NCBI GenBank assembly: GCA_902826605.1
Contig: CADEFM010000002.1
Location: 248,001-312,000, forward strand
DNA from: an uncultured Acidobacteriota bacterium
GTDB taxonomy: Bacteria; Acidobacteriota; Terriglobia; Bryobacterales; Bryobacteraceae
Direction: 5' to 3'
Length of the DNA: 64,000 nucleotides
In this document: piece by piece, positions 8,204-18,049 of the stretch
Layout of the letters: every line of letters starts with the position of its first letter
Numbering within the stretch: the stretch's first letter is position 1
Translations under genes and position numbers: made by a program
The notes under the pieces: model-generated
Database searches by the model: none
What the model was told of the DNA's origin: nothing
What the model saw: the letters and a program-made list of their open reading frames with translations, nothing else

Positions 8204-9308
8204 AATTGCCCTCTGTGATCTTGCCGGGCTTGGGATCGATTTGGAATGTGACTTCCAGCAAATTGAAGGCAGGGCCGGGAATCAGTTCAACCGTGCCTTT
8301 GAGGCCTTCGGGGGTTTCGAGCGGGAACGATTGATTGCGCATATTTTGTGCAGGCCCTGAAAAATCAAAGCGCACGATTCGATCGCCGGCAACCCCGCCG
8401 GACGCCTTGAACTGAACATAGAAACTGCCGTTCACGCGGCCATTGTCTTCGCGCACTGCCACTTCTACAAACTCCGGTTCCCGTCCGTGAAACATGGGGG
8501 AGGCTGCAGAGTATGCCCAGGCGCCGAGGTAACGCGAGAGCGATACCGGTGGGGCGTTTGCTGCTGGCGACGCCGTGTTTGCTCCACGCAAAGCTGGCGC
8601 GGCCGAGGTGACCACCACCGGAGCAGGGGAGGGATCCCGCAGTGCGGCGGCGCGCGATCCGTCGATAAGCATGCGGTAGTAATCGGCAAACCCCGCTTGC
8701 AGGTCCGCTGCGGCTTGCACCGACTGGGCAAACGATTTTGCCAAAGTGCGAAACGCTTCGTTGGATTTCTCCTGCGCTTGATTGGCATTCGCACTTGCTT
8801 TCGCCGCTGCCTCCGCGGCGGCCTGGCGGCTTTTGATCCCGTCGGTCAGGGAGGCGAGAGCCGCTCGCTCGCGCTCCATCGCTTGTCGCAGCAATACCAG
8901 ACCTGTGTCCGGATCATCTCCTATTGCCGTGAGACCCGCGGTCAGCGATTTGCTCTGAGAAGCGACAAAACTATCGAGCATCTGCTTTGGCCCGGGACTG
9001 TCCACCAGGATCGCGATGGGCGTGGAAGCGGCGGCTCGCCGGTCTGCTTGTTCCAAGGCGCTCTCAAAGTACTGCTTGCGCGCCGCCGCATAGTTGGCGG
9101 CTACCGGAGCCACTTTTTGCACACGATCGGCGACGGTTGGGCCGGTGGTTGCGGCGTCTTTTTCGAGTGCGGGATCAGCCGCCCTCCACGCGCGCAGGGC
9201 GCTTTGATGCGGCGCCCGATCTTGTTGCGCTGAAAGGGGACTGGGGACGATGAGAATCGCGGCGATCATGGATGCCGTCATGGCGCGTAAAGGAGTGACG
9301 CGGTTCAT
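8184..9308 (-). CDS. Secreted helical protein with C-terminal beta domain, unknown function
   Basis: A 374-residue protein from the ATG at 9308, which overlaps the upstream stop as ATGA; this coupling decides the start over a longer reading. It has a signal peptide (cleavage near 'PLSAQQ'), a long Ala-rich helical region (about residues 40-230) and a Pro/Ala linker. A beta-rich C-terminal domain covers about 265-374, with 'YLGAWAYS...FVEVAV', 'GRVNGSFYVQF' and 'GTVELIPGP'. It is secreted or periplasmic. It forms a two-gene unit with the gene at 9305. I do not recognise the family. Confidence 0.6.
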   Translation of the reverse strand: MNRVTPLRAMTASMIAAILIVPSPLSAQQDRAPHQSALRAWRAADPALEKDAATTGPTVADRVQKVAPVAANYAAARKQYFESALEQADRRAAASTPIAILVDSPGPKQMLDSFVASQSKSLTAGLTAIGDDPDTGLVLLRQAMERERAALASLTDGIKSRQAAAEAAAKASANANQAQEKSNEAFRTLAKSFAQSVQAAADLQAGFADYYRMLIDGSRAAALRDPSPAPVVVTSAAPALRGANTASPAANAPPVSLSRYLGAWAYSAASPMFHGREPEFVEVAVREDNGRVNGSFYVQFKASGGVAGDRIVRFDFSGPAQNMRNQSFPLETPEGLKGTVELIPGPAFNLLEVTFQIDPKPGKITEGNFILMKK

Positions 9309-10048
9309 GGGCGCTCCTTCTTGCCAGGAAGCGGTGCGGCTTTGGGCGCGGGTCTGATCGCCGTGGGCTTGGGCGCCGCGGTGCGCTGCGTGATGGCGCA
9401 TTCGGTTTGTGCACGCGCGGTACGCGCGGCGTAATACGATCGCCAGCGTTGACCCTCCTCGGCCAAAGCCTTCATCGCATTATCAAAAGCGGTCTGACGC
9501 GCCTGATGGGCGGCCAGATTGTCGCGCAATATGAATAACACGCTCTCCGCCGCAGCTTCTCTTAACCGCACCTGATCAGCGGATTGCAGGCTGGCCTGTG
9601 ATAGTTTGTCGAGCATGTTCCTCGCGTTCGCCAGGGCCGGCGCATTTCTGGCGGAAGCGGTAAGCAGGGCGGCGCGCTCGGCGATGGCTGCCCCCTCCTC
9701 ATCGGCATCCGCAGTGTCGTTCTTCCATAGTGCGGCAGCGGCCTCCAACTCGGTGATCGAACGCTTCAGCGATTCGCTTTGCTCCAGAGACGCGGCCGCG
9801 AGGCCCTGCCAATATGCGGCCAGCGAGGCGAGGCGCGCCTCAGACGCCAGATTTACCTCGTCTATGGCGGAACGCACGCGCGCGTCGCACGGCAGCAGAC
9901 GGGCCAGGCGTAGTTCCAAATTGTTGGCCAAAACGTTCCACTCGATGGCGCGTTTTTCGGCTGCCGCGAACGCCGCGGGCGGAGCCGGCGTCTGAGCCAA
10001 GAGAGGCGTAAACGCGGCCAGGACGCACAGATAGGTCCCACGAAGCAT
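9305..10048 (-). CDS. Secreted helical (coiled-coil) protein, unknown function
   Basis: A 247-residue protein with a signal peptide ('[19 protein letters not shown]'), followed by an almost wholly helical Ala/Glu/Arg-rich body (residues 25-220) and a basic, Pro-rich tail. AAGGTGG sits about 7 bases before the ATG at 10048. The stop overlaps the next gene's start (ATGA), so the two proteins are probably made in fixed ratio and may interact. Both share the helical, Ala-rich composition, which suggests a structural or envelope-stress role. No family is recognised. Confidence 0.6.
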   Translation of the reverse strand: MLRGTYLCVLAAFTPLLAQTPAPPAAFAAAEKRAIEWNVLANNLELRLARLLPCDARVRSAIDEVNLASEARLASLAAYWQGLAAASLEQSESLKRSITELEAAAALWKNDTADADEEGAAIAERAALLTASARNAPALANARNMLDKLSQASLQSADQVRLREAAAESVLFILRDNLAAHQARQTAFDNAMKALAEEGQRWRSYYAARTARAQTECAITQRTAAPKPTAIRPAPKAAPLPGKKERP

Positions 10049-10167
10049 TTCCCAACCACCTTAAGGAACACGAGGCCTCGAAGTCAATCGGAGGCCGCCT
10101 GCCCAGAGCATGCCACCTTGATCCCTCACGCTACAATAGAAGTTCAGTTTACCTCTCCGGGAGCCAT

Positions 10168-11409
10168 ATGCCAGCACTCACACGCCGCAAGTCCGTGGCG
10201 GTCCAAGTCGGCCGCGTCTGCGTCGGAGGAACTCATCCGATCGTTGTGCAGTCGATGACCAATACCGACACGGCCGACGTCACTTCGACCGTCAATCAGG
10301 TAATGGCGCTGGCGCAAGCGGGCTCGGAGTTGGTGCGTGTGACGGTGAATACCGATGAAGCTGCCCGGGCCGTGCCGAAAATCGCCGAGACGCTCGAAAT
10401 GTTTGGCGTGCGCGTGCCGCTGATCGGAGACTTCCACTACAACGGGCACCTGCTGCTCAAGAAATATCCGGACATGGCGCGTGCGTTGGCGAAGTACCGC
10501 ATTAACCCGGGAAACGTCAACATCGGTAAGAAGCACGACGACAATTTCCGCACAATGATCGAAGCAGCCGTGGAGTACGGCCGGCCCGTGCGCATTGGAG
10601 TGAATTGGGGATCGCTCGATTCCGCGTTGCTGACGCGCATGATGGATGAGAACAATCTTCTCCCCGAACCGCTGGATGCCAAGGCCGTCACTCTGCGTGC
10701 CATTGTGGTAAGCGCGCTCGAATCGGCCAAGGCTGCCGAGCAATATGGCCTAGCGCGGGATCGCATTATTTTGAGCGCGAAGGTGAGCGGCGTCCAGGAT
10801 CTGATCGCCGTGTATCGCATGCTGGCTGCCGAATGCGATTACGCATTGCACTTAGGGCTCACCGAGGCCGGCTTGGGATCGAAGGGCATTGTCTCGACCA
10901 CCGCTGCCATCGGAGTTCTGTTGCAGGAGGGAATTGGCGACACCATTCGCGCGTCCCTCACCCCGCTGCCGAATGGCGACCGCACCGATGAGGTAATCGT
11001 CAGTCAGCAGATTTTGCAGGCGCTGGAACTTCGCAGCTTCACTCCGCAAGTGACCGCGTGTCCTGGCTGCGGGCGGACCACCAGCACGTTCTTCCAGGAT
11101 ATGGCCGATCAGATTCAGACCTATCTGAGAACCCAGATGCCGGTGTGGAAGACACGCTATTCCGGTGTGGAAGAAATGAAAGTAGCGGTCATGGGCTGTG
11201 TAGTAAATGGTCCAGGCGAATCCAAGCATTCCAATCTGGGCATCTCGCTGCCGGGCACGTTTGAAGAGCCGGTAGCGCCCGTATACGTTGATGGCAAACT
11301 GAAGTGCACATTACGCGGGGATCATATCGTCGAGGAATTCATGACGATCCTGAATGAGTACGTGGACCGTACCTACGCGGCCAGATCCCTGGAAGCGGTG
11401 GAAGCCTAG
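10168..11409 (+). CDS. ispG: 4-hydroxy-3-methylbut-2-enyl diphosphate synthase (IspG/GcpE)
   Basis: This is the penultimate enzyme of the MEP isoprenoid pathway, converting MEcPP to HMBPP. At 413 residues it has the N-terminal TIM-barrel signature ('[12 protein letters not shown]') and the C-terminal [4Fe-4S] domain. The cluster cysteines are C298, C301 (CPGCGR) and C344 ([10 protein letters not shown]), with the fourth ligand position E351. The extra loop around residues 105-160 ('[16 protein letters not shown]') is of the proteobacterial/acidobacterial form. Start ATG at 10168 lies 8 bases after CCGGGAG. It is followed 43 bases later by a polyprenyl synthase, linking precursor supply with chain elongation. 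Confidence 0.97.
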   Translation: MPALTRRKSVAVQVGRVCVGGTHPIVVQSMTNTDTADVTSTVNQVMALAQAGSELVRVTVNTDEAARAVPKIAETLEMFGVRVPLIGDFHYNGHLLLKKYPDMARALAKYRINPGNVNIGKKHDDNFRTMIEAAVEYGRPVRIGVNWGSLDSALLTRMMDENNLLPEPLDAKAVTLRAIVVSALESAKAAEQYGLARDRIILSAKVSGVQDLIAVYRMLAAECDYALHLGLTEAGLGSKGIVSTTAAIGVLLQEGIGDTIRASLTPLPNGDRTDEVIVSQQILQALELRSFTPQVTACPGCGRTTSTFFQDMADQIQTYLRTQMPVWKTRYSGVEEMKVAVMGCVVNGPGESKHSNLGISLPGTFEEPVAPVYVDGKLKCTLRGDHIVEEFMTILNEYVDRTYAARSLEAVEA

Positions 11410-11452
11410 CCGAAAGTGTGGCGTCCGCCGTGCGCTACACTGAAACATTCTC

Positions 11453-12454
11453 ATGGCATTCGGAAACATCGGCGAAACACTCTCTGCGCTCGAAATCTTC
11501 GATCTGGTGCGTGCGGATCTGGACCGCGTGGATCGCGAGATTGGCCTGGAATCCGTGGCTTCCGTCGAAGCCGTTAATTACATCAATCAATATCTGCAAT
11601 CGGGCGGCGGCAAACGCCTGCGGCCGATTCTGGTCTTGCTCTCGGGCCGTCTCGTGGGGGACGCAAATCCTGGGCTGATCCGCATGGGCGCAGTCGTGGA
11701 GATGATCCACACCGCGACACTCGTCCACGACGATGTTATCGACTTGGCCAAGACTCGCCGCGGACGCCCCTCGATCAACGTGGTGTGGGGCAACCACACT
11801 TCCGTGCTGGCCGGTGATTGGTTGTACATGCAGGCGTTTCAAGTGGCTCTGCGCGAACGCAATTTCCAGATGCTGGACGTTCTGATCTCGCTTACGCAAA
11901 TGATGGTGGAAGGCGAGCTCTTGCAGCTGGAACGCATCGGCAAGATCACGGTAACCGAGACCGACTACATGGAGTTGATCGATCGCAAGACGGCCAGCCT
12001 GTTCTCCGCCTGCGCGCGGCTGGGCGCGCTAACCGTGGGTGCGGGCGAAGAGGTGGAGCAGAAGCTCGGCGATTACGCGTGGAACCTGGGCATTGCGTTT
12101 CAACTGGTGGACGATATCCTGGATTTCACGTCGCGAGAGAAGATTCTGGGCAAGCCGGTTGGCAATGATCTCCGCGAAGGCAAAGTCACCCTGCCCCTGG
12201 TCTATGCGCTGGAAGCTGCCGATGCGGAAGAACGCAAGCTGGTGGAAACGGTACTGGCCGATGGGAATTACGATCAGGTGCCCTTCAGCAAGATCTTGCA
12301 AATTCTCACGCGCCACCGGGGGATCGAGCGCGCCCAGGAACGCGCGCAGGAATTTACGGAGAAGGCACGGGCGATTATCGCCGAGTTTCCTGATTCCCCC
12401 TATCAGAGGGCGCTGACCGCCGTGACGAATCTAGTCACCGCACGCGATCGGTAG
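11453..12454 (+). CDS. ispB: Long-chain polyprenyl diphosphate synthase (IspB-like)
   Basis: A 333-residue trans-isoprenyl diphosphate synthase that elongates FPP with IPP to make the side chain of respiratory quinones. The first Asp-rich motif is DDVID at D93-D97, followed by 'KTRRGRPS', and the second is DDILD at D220-D224. 'GGGKRLRP' binds IPP. The small or large residues before the first motif set chain length; 'MIHTATLVH' is consistent with C35-C45 products, but the exact length cannot be read. Start ATG at 11453 has a weak Shine-Dalgarno sequence. It is probably in an operon with ispG. Confidence 0.9.
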   Translation: MAFGNIGETLSALEIFDLVRADLDRVDREIGLESVASVEAVNYINQYLQSGGGKRLRPILVLLSGRLVGDANPGLIRMGAVVEMIHTATLVHDDVIDLAKTRRGRPSINVVWGNHTSVLAGDWLYMQAFQVALRERNFQMLDVLISLTQMMVEGELLQLERIGKITVTETDYMELIDRKTASLFSACARLGALTVGAGEEVEQKLGDYAWNLGIAFQLVDDILDFTSREKILGKPVGNDLREGKVTLPLVYALEAADAEERKLVETVLADGNYDQVPFSKILQILTRHRGIERAQERAQEFTEKARAIIAEFPDSPYQRALTAVTNLVTARDR

Positions 12455-12479
12455 GAATCTTGCGCGGCGGTCCCAATGC

Positions 12480-13694
12480 CTACGCCAAACGCTGCTTCAG
12501 CTCCGCGTCAATGGCGTCCATGAAGGCTTCCGTCGTCAGATACGGATGATCGAGCCGGATGAGCGTGGCCAGATCTTTCGTCATGCGGCCCGATTCCACC
12601 ACAACGACGCACACCTTCTCCAGCGTATCGGCGAACCGAACCACATCCGGTGTTTCGTCCTTCCGGCCGCGATATTGCAGCCCGCGAGTCCAAGCGTAAA
12701 TGGAGGCAATGGGATTGGTCGAGGTTGGTTTCCCTTGCTGATGCAGCCGGTAATGTCTCGTCACGGTGCCGTGCGCCGCCTCGGCTTCGATAGTTTTTCC
12801 GTCGGGCGACGTAAGCACGGACGTCATCAGTCCCAGCGATCCATACCCCTGCGCAACGGTATCGGACTGCACATCGCCGTCATAATTCTTGCAGGCCCAC
12901 AGGTACCCGCCGCTCCATTTAAGGTTGGCGGCCACCATGTCATCGATCAATCGGTGCTCGTAAGTCAGGCCAGCCGCGTCGAACTGGCTCTTGAATTCGG
13001 CGTCGAACACTTCCTGGAAAATGTTCTTAAACCGGCCGTCGTATGCTTTCAAAATGGTGTTCTTGGTGGAGAGGTATGCCGGATAGTGGCGGTTCAGCGC
13101 GTAGTGGAAGCAGGCACGGGCGAAGCCGGTGATAGAGGCATCCAGGTTGAACATGCCCATCACGATGCCCGGACCGTCGGTTTTGACCATTTCCCGTTCA
13201 ATCGGCGCTCCGCCATCGGCTGGCGTGAAGCTTAACTTCAGCGTGCCGGCACTGGGGAAGGCGAAGTCCGTGGCCCGGTATTGATCGCCGAAGCCGTGGC
13301 GCGCCACCACCACGGGTTTATCCCAGTGGCTAACGATGCGCGGAACGTTGCGGCAGATGATGGGTTCCCTAAAAATAGTTCCGTCGACAATATTGCGGAT
13401 GGTGCCGTTAGGGCTTCGCCACATTTGCTTCAGGCCGAATTCTTTGACGCGCGCCTCATCGGGTGTGATGGTGGCGCACTTGACCGCGACTCCATAGTGC
13501 TTGGCCGCATTAGCCGAATCGATGGTGATCTGGTCATTGGTTTCGTCGCGCTTCTGAACGGAAAGATCGTAGTATTTCAGGTCGATGTCCAGGTACGGCA
13601 GGATCAGGCGTTCGCGGATCCATTGCCAGATAATGCGCGTCATTTCATCGCCGTCCATTTCGACTACTGGATTCTTGACCTTAATCTTGGCCAT
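12480..13694 (-). CDS. icd: NADP-dependent isocitrate dehydrogenase, eukaryotic-type
   Basis: A 404-residue TCA-cycle enzyme converting isocitrate to 2-oxoglutarate and CO2 with NADP. The N-terminus '[16 protein letters not shown]' and the '[19 protein letters not shown]' block belong to the homodimeric type II (mitochondrial/cytosolic IDH1/2-like) subfamily rather than the E. coli Icd type. The C-terminal NADP site '[12 protein letters not shown]' is typical of that subfamily. The length matches. The gene is convergent with ispB (25 bases between stops). It supplies the 2-oxoglutarate that the Kor enzyme encoded at 21.6 kb could oxidise. Confidence 0.95.
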   Translation of the reverse strand: MAKIKVKNPVVEMDGDEMTRIIWQWIRERLILPYLDIDLKYYDLSVQKRDETNDQITIDSANAAKHYGVAVKCATITPDEARVKEFGLKQMWRSPNGTIRNIVDGTIFREPIICRNVPRIVSHWDKPVVVARHGFGDQYRATDFAFPSAGTLKLSFTPADGGAPIEREMVKTDGPGIVMGMFNLDASITGFARACFHYALNRHYPAYLSTKNTILKAYDGRFKNIFQEVFDAEFKSQFDAAGLTYEHRLIDDMVAANLKWSGGYLWACKNYDGDVQSDTVAQGYGSLGLMTSVLTSPDGKTIEAEAAHGTVTRHYRLHQQGKPTSTNPIASIYAWTRGLQYRGRKDETPDVVRFADTLEKVCVVVVESGRMTKDLATLIRLDHPYLTTEAFMDAIDAELKQRLA

Positions 13695-13872
13695 ACGGTT
13701 TGTTCAGACTCCTGAGTTGTTTGGGTACGCGCGGTTTGGACCGAAAGACAATCCCACGTTTTTCGGATGATCTTAATATTATCGTCGAAGGAGGTAAGCA
13801 GCGCAGGGTTGGCGCGAGCCAGCAAGTATGCGACGCTGAAAACAGGTAGCTCGGTAGAAAAGGAGGAAGAAT

Positions 13873-14244
13873 ATGATCCCCGGATTTCTTCTACCTGAAC
13901 AAATCGCCCGAGAAGACGGGCAGAGCGCTGCTGTTGCACTCGACGCACTCGCCGGCAAGAACATTCTGTTGACCCTTGGAATCAACCGCATCATTGAGCA
14001 GGAGAGCCTGGACGTTTCAATTGAAGGCTCGCCCGACGGCGAACATTGGCGGACACTTGTCACATTTCCTCAGAAATTCTATTGCGGGACTTATTCGCTG
14101 CTTCTGAATTTGGATAAGACCCCGGATGTCCGGCATGTAAGGGCGCAATGGAAGGTAGGCCGATGGGGCAGGGGTGAGCAGAAGCCGCTCTTCGGTTTCT
14201 ATCTCTTCGCCGAGGAAGCGAAAATCATGGTGGGGGCCGCCTGA
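13873..14244 (+). CDS. Conserved hypothetical 123-residue protein
   Basis: A small soluble protein with no signal peptide, of mixed alpha/beta character: 'GKNILLTLGINRIIEQESLDVSIEGSPDG' then a C-terminal 'HVRAQWKVGRWGRG'. A strong AGGAGG at 13861 lies 6 bases before the ATG, which supports both the gene and its start. It reads like a beta-sandwich used to describe an accuracy or step quantity, but no named domain is recognised. It is flanked by divergent icd and convergent larB, and so is a single-gene unit. Confidence 0.65.
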   Translation: MIPGFLLPEQIAREDGQSAAVALDALAGKNILLTLGINRIIEQESLDVSIEGSPDGEHWRTLVTFPQKFYCGTYSLLLNLDKTPDVRHVRAQWKVGRWGRGEQKPLFGFYLFAEEAKIMVGAA

Positions 14245-14265
14245 GTTTGGCCCTTTAAGGCGCCA

Positions 14266-15012
14266 TTACAGACGGTTGATCAGGCTAGCGGCGTAGCCCG
14301 CGCCGAAGCCGTTGTCAATGTTGACGACGGTCACGTTGCTCGCGCAGCTATTTAGCATGCCGAGTAGCGCAGCAAGGCCGTGGAAACTGGCCCCGTAGCC
14401 CACACTTGTGGGTACGGCGATCACGGGCGCCATCACCAGGCCTCCCACCGCGCTTGGTAATGCACCTTCCATCCCAGCGCACACAATGATCACGCGAGCC
14501 TCGGCTAGTTTCTCGCGATTCTGCAGCAGCCTGTGAAAGCCCGCGACGCCAACGTCGTGAATCGCCACCACTTCGTTTCCCATGACCTCCGCGGTCACTT
14601 GCGCCTCCTCGGCCACAGGCAGATCGCTAGTCCCCGCGCAGACCACCGCGATTTTTCCTTTACCGGTCATCGTGCGTTCCCGCCAGAAGCGCAGCGCGCG
14701 CGACGCGGGGAAGTATTCGCCGAATTCGTGCTCGCTTTGCACGCGGCTGGCTACGTCGGCGTCGATCCGCGTGATCAGAACGTTGCGCGCCTGTTGCAGC
14801 AAGGCTCCCGCGATCGCGGATACTTGATCCGCCGTCTTGCCTTGTCCGAAGATCACTTCCGGCATGCCGTTGCGAATGGCCCGGTGATGATCCACTTTCG
14901 CGAAGCCCAGGTCTTCAAACGGCATATGACGCAGCCGGTCTAGCGCCGCGTCGATCTCCACGGCCCCAGATTGCACCTGCGCCAGCAGCGTGCGTAGTGA
15001 CTGTTCATCCAT
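14266..15012 (-). CDS. larB: LarB, nickel-pincer cofactor biosynthesis carboxylase/hydrolase
   Basis: A 248-residue LarB-type protein. In the known pathway LarB carboxylates nicotinic acid adenine dinucleotide and hydrolyses it to pyridinium-3,5-biscarboxylic acid mononucleotide, the first step of the nickel-pincer nucleotide cofactor. The PurE-like C-terminal half is clear: '[15 protein letters not shown]', '[11 protein letters not shown]', '[15 protein letters not shown]' and 'VPTSVGYG'. The N-terminal region '[20 protein letters not shown]' is family-typical. No larC, larE or larA lies in the window, so the rest of the pathway must be elsewhere or absent. Confidence 0.92.
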   Translation of the reverse strand: MDEQSLRTLLAQVQSGAVEIDAALDRLRHMPFEDLGFAKVDHHRAIRNGMPEVIFGQGKTADQVSAIAGALLQQARNVLITRIDADVASRVQSEHEFGEYFPASRALRFWRERTMTGKGKIAVVCAGTSDLPVAEEAQVTAEVMGNEVVAIHDVGVAGFHRLLQNREKLAEARVIIVCAGMEGALPSAVGGLVMAPVIAVPTSVGYGASFHGLAALLGMLNSCASNVTVVNIDNGFGAGYAASLINRL

Positions 15013-15151
15013 AGGAAATTTTAGGATAGCGCGCAGTGCCCGTGATAAAAGACGTGCCCCGGCCAGGATTACCCATGACTAAGGTTTTTTGCGGGCGTCG
15101 ATCAAGCGCTTTAGTCTTCCAGAAGGTCACGGACGGTGGTAGGCTGAAGGA

Positions 15152-15772
15152 GTGAGCAGTCCGCTGGTTCGTTACACCCCATCTCCGCGATACCTTTGCA
15201 TGCTGCTGTTCGCTCTGTGCGGCACGGCTTTGAGCGTATGGATTGGCCTCAGCTGGACGCCCAGCTGGATCGCCGCGGCGTTGTTCGCGCTTTCGGCTGT
15301 GGCTTTGGGTGCAACGGTGATGCGGCCGCGTATTGAGATCTACGAAACCCACCTTGCCGTGGCTTCGCGCGTTATCCGTTGGAGTGAGATTCGCCGCGTG
15401 GATCAGACCGCGTGGCGCGCTCCGCTGATCGTGAATCTTACGCTCGCCGACGGCGAACGGGTTCGGATCGTGTATCCAGGCGTTCTGGAAAGTACTCGCG
15501 CGCTGCTTGCGGATCTGCAGCGGCGCTCGCGGCAGGCGCGCATCGATGACGTTCCTTATCGCGATTTTTGGGCGGAAGCAGAGCCTGCCGTTCCGCCAAC
15601 TATAACGGTGGCCAGCGCCAAGAACGCCGGACAAGGTCCTAGCCGCTATCCGATGCTGAGTCCTGAAGACGAGCGTGACGTGGAACGGATGTTCCAGAAG
15701 CTCAAGTCCGCCGGCCGTATCGAACAACCCGAATCCGGCGAGCCCATTGAATCCGCAGGCGCCGAGGACTGA
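15152..15772 (+). CDS. Membrane protein with PH-like cytoplasmic domain
   Basis: A 206-residue protein starting at a GTG preceded by GAAGGAG. Two transmembrane segments lie at about residues 14-34 and 38-57. A small beta-rich domain follows ('RIEIYETHLAVASRVIRWSEIRRVDQ...') that resembles bacterial PH-like (bPH) domains. The tail is charged and helical, with 'LSPEDERDVERMFQKLKSAGRI'. It is followed 19 bases later by the YdcF gene and is probably co-transcribed with it. The function is unknown. Confidence 0.6.
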   Translation: MSSPLVRYTPSPRYLCMLLFALCGTALSVWIGLSWTPSWIAAALFALSAVALGATVMRPRIEIYETHLAVASRVIRWSEIRRVDQTAWRAPLIVNLTLADGERVRIVYPGVLESTRALLADLQRRSRQARIDDVPYRDFWAEAEPAVPPTITVASAKNAGQGPSRYPMLSPEDERDVERMFQKLKSAGRIEQPESGEPIESAGAED

Positions 15773-15791
15773 GCGCTAGCCGCGCTATCAC

Positions 15792-16385
15792 GTGACATCA
15801 AAAACTCGCACGGTGAGGCTCGTCATCGGCGGAGTCCTGGTGCTGCTCATTGTCCTGCACGCGCGAATCCTCCAAGCCGCAGGTTCCTATTTGGTGCAAG
15901 AAGACGGGCCGTCACGCGCCGACGCGATTGTGGTGCTGGCGGGCGACACCTTCGGAAATCGCATTCTTGCTGGGGCTGACCTGGTCAAACAGGGCTACGC
16001 ACCCAAAGTGTACGTGAGCGGTCCGGCTGGTATGTATGGCAAACATGAATGCGACCTGGCGATTCCATTCGCCGTGGAAAGAGGGTATCGCGAGTCTTTA
16101 TTCGTGCATGCGGAAAACAATGCCCACTCCACCCGTGAAGAGGCCGTTGCGATGCGTGAAATACTGCATCGTGATGGTGTGAACACCGTATTGCTGGTAA
16201 CCAGCGACTACCATACGCGCCGTGCGGGTTGGACGTTCCGGACAGCCGCGCCTGAGATTACGTTCAATGTGGTGGCGGCCCCAGACGAGTATTTCCGGGC
16301 TAATAGTTGGTGGCGAGCGCGGGAAGGGCAGAAGATATTTCTGTTCGAATGGGAGAAGACCGTGGCGGCCTGGTTAGGCATGTAG
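15792..16385 (+). CDS. YdcF/ElyC/SanA family (DUF218) membrane-anchored protein
   Basis: A 197-residue protein with one N-terminal membrane segment (residues 9-29), followed by the DUF218 domain. The markers are 'DAIVVLAGDTFGNRILAGADL', 'YVSGP', 'NAHSTREEAVAM', and 'LLVTSDYHTRRAGWTF' with the conserved His/Arg pair. Members act in the periplasm in envelope or peptidoglycan precursor homeostasis; the substrate of this one is unknown. The GTG start at 15792 places the gene in a run with 15152 and 16415. Confidence 0.82.
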   Translation: MTSKTRTVRLVIGGVLVLLIVLHARILQAAGSYLVQEDGPSRADAIVVLAGDTFGNRILAGADLVKQGYAPKVYVSGPAGMYGKHECDLAIPFAVERGYRESLFVHAENNAHSTREEAVAMREILHRDGVNTVLLVTSDYHTRRAGWTFRTAAPEITFNVVAAPDEYFRANSWWRAREGQKIFLFEWEKTVAAWLGM

Positions 16386-16414
16386 GCGCTTCTCGCGCGA
16401 TATATTGGCAGTAG

Positions 16415-18049
16415 ATGATTGCGGCGTGGCTATTTTTGATGATGATCGCGCCCGCGCTACGGGCGCAACAGGGATGCGTGACCGTTCCTGCTTGGTCGGC
16501 ATGCGACATCATCGTCAATCTCACTCCTCAAGAGGATTCTGCGCGCGCGGAACTGCACGCCGAATTCCGCTCACCCAAACACAAGACATACCTCATTCAT
16601 GCCTTCCGCGGCGGTGATCGGCGTCTGGTGCTGCGTTTCTCGCCGACGGAATCAGGAGTGTGGGATTACAAGTTCACGAGTAACGTGGCTCGGCTCGACG
16701 AAGGTACCGGGCAAGTGGGCGCCACGGAATCCGGCGCGCCGGGATTTGTTCGGAACGCCAACGTGCATCACTTTGTCACCGAAAATCGTCAGCCGCATCT
16801 ATGGATGGCGTCTGCGCTGGATCGCTTCACGGCTATGCCGCGGCCGGAATTCGATAACGCGGTGGCGCAGCGAACGGCGGAAAAGTTCACGCACATTCGC
16901 GTATCCCTCACCCCTGGAATTGACTTGGTGGAAGCGGCGGAACGCGTCCGCTCGATCAATGCGAAAGGTATGACCGCGGATCTGGTGCTTTCTTCGCTGC
17001 CCGCCGAAACACCTGAACGGGAGCGCTGGGTGTCCGATATTGTCGCCCGCTTTTCCGCCTTCAACATCACATGGGCGACCGTGAACGCGCTCGAGGAGAT
17101 TCCGCATGGCCGCGCAGTAGCCAAGCAAGTGGGGCAGTGGATTCAAAAACTAGACGCGTACAATCATCCCAGGACCGCCATGGCGTCCGTGACTTCAGCG
17201 CCCACCATCGGCGATGGGTGGGTGAATATACGAACCTACGGAACCACGAATTCCGATATCGGCGCGGTAGAGCATCAGTTGTATCAATTGCCAGGCGTGA
17301 ACACCGGCGTTCAATCACGGGCGGACCTGTGGAACGCCACCATGAATGGACAGTATCCGGCATCTGGTTCCGGACCGCACATGAAGATATGGTTCGAATT
17401 CCTATCCCAGAGCCGCTACTGGGAACTGGAGCCGTACTTCGATGTGGATGGCGGCCGCGCCGTCGCTCTGGAAGACGTGGAATATATTGTTTACCTGGAA
17501 AAACCGCAGCTGGTGGAGTTGACCGTGGAGAAGCACGGCTACGATGTTCTATGGATGAACCCCGCGACCGGCGAGATCGTCAAAGGGAAAGAATACAACG
17601 GCGAACATTTTACGGGCGAGCCGCCGGATAAGACTCATGACTGGGTGCTGCGAGTGTCGCGTGAGGGCCGCAAGGAGGGCATGCTCAAGTCCTATAAATT
17701 CGACTCGCGCCGCATTCCGATACAGGAAGTGGAGCAGAATCCGTTACGCGTGCCGTTTGAAATCGTTGAACCGGATGGAACCGAGCTTTCGCTTTCAAAG
17801 CCCGCAAAGTTCCAGCTCAAGATCAAGCGGGATTCACGCGCGACACGCTCGCTGCTGGCGGAGTGGATGGGCGAAGTTACAGTGGATGGCGAAGGCTACC
17901 GCGTGGCAGGCACTGGCAAGGAAGGGACGCTGAATATCCCGAACTCCATCGCAAATAAATTCCCGGCCGTCCTAAGTCTGCGCGTGACCATACTCAATGC
18001 CAACGGAAAGGCGTACACGCTGGATCGCGTGTACAAGCTGGTTCCTTGA
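16415..18049 (+). CDS. Secreted DUF5060-containing glycoside-hydrolase-like protein
   Basis: A 544-residue secreted protein (signal peptide cleaved after about 'ALRAQQ'). Residues 22-115 match the DUF5060 beta-sandwich usually found before DUF4038-type glycosidase barrels ('FSPTESGVWDYKFTSN', 'GFVRNANVHHFV'). The middle (about 120-360) has barrel-like elements but reads as divergent, and I cannot place catalytic acids. The C-terminal third is beta-rich ('NPATGEIVKG', a putative collagen-binding-like domain). It is probably a polysaccharide-active or binding protein. Its stop overlaps the tsaB start (TTGA). Confidence 0.65.
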   Translation: MIAAWLFLMMIAPALRAQQGCVTVPAWSACDIIVNLTPQEDSARAELHAEFRSPKHKTYLIHAFRGGDRRLVLRFSPTESGVWDYKFTSNVARLDEGTGQVGATESGAPGFVRNANVHHFVTENRQPHLWMASALDRFTAMPRPEFDNAVAQRTAEKFTHIRVSLTPGIDLVEAAERVRSINAKGMTADLVLSSLPAETPERERWVSDIVARFSAFNITWATVNALEEIPHGRAVAKQVGQWIQKLDAYNHPRTAMASVTSAPTIGDGWVNIRTYGTTNSDIGAVEHQLYQLPGVNTGVQSRADLWNATMNGQYPASGSGPHMKIWFEFLSQSRYWELEPYFDVDGGRAVALEDVEYIVYLEKPQLVELTVEKHGYDVLWMNPATGEIVKGKEYNGEHFTGEPPDKTHDWVLRVSREGRKEGMLKSYKFDSRRIPIQEVEQNPLRVPFEIVEPDGTELSLSKPAKFQLKIKRDSRATRSLLAEWMGEVTVDGEGYRVAGTGKEGTLNIPNSIANKFPAVLSLRVTILNANGKAYTLDRVYKLVP

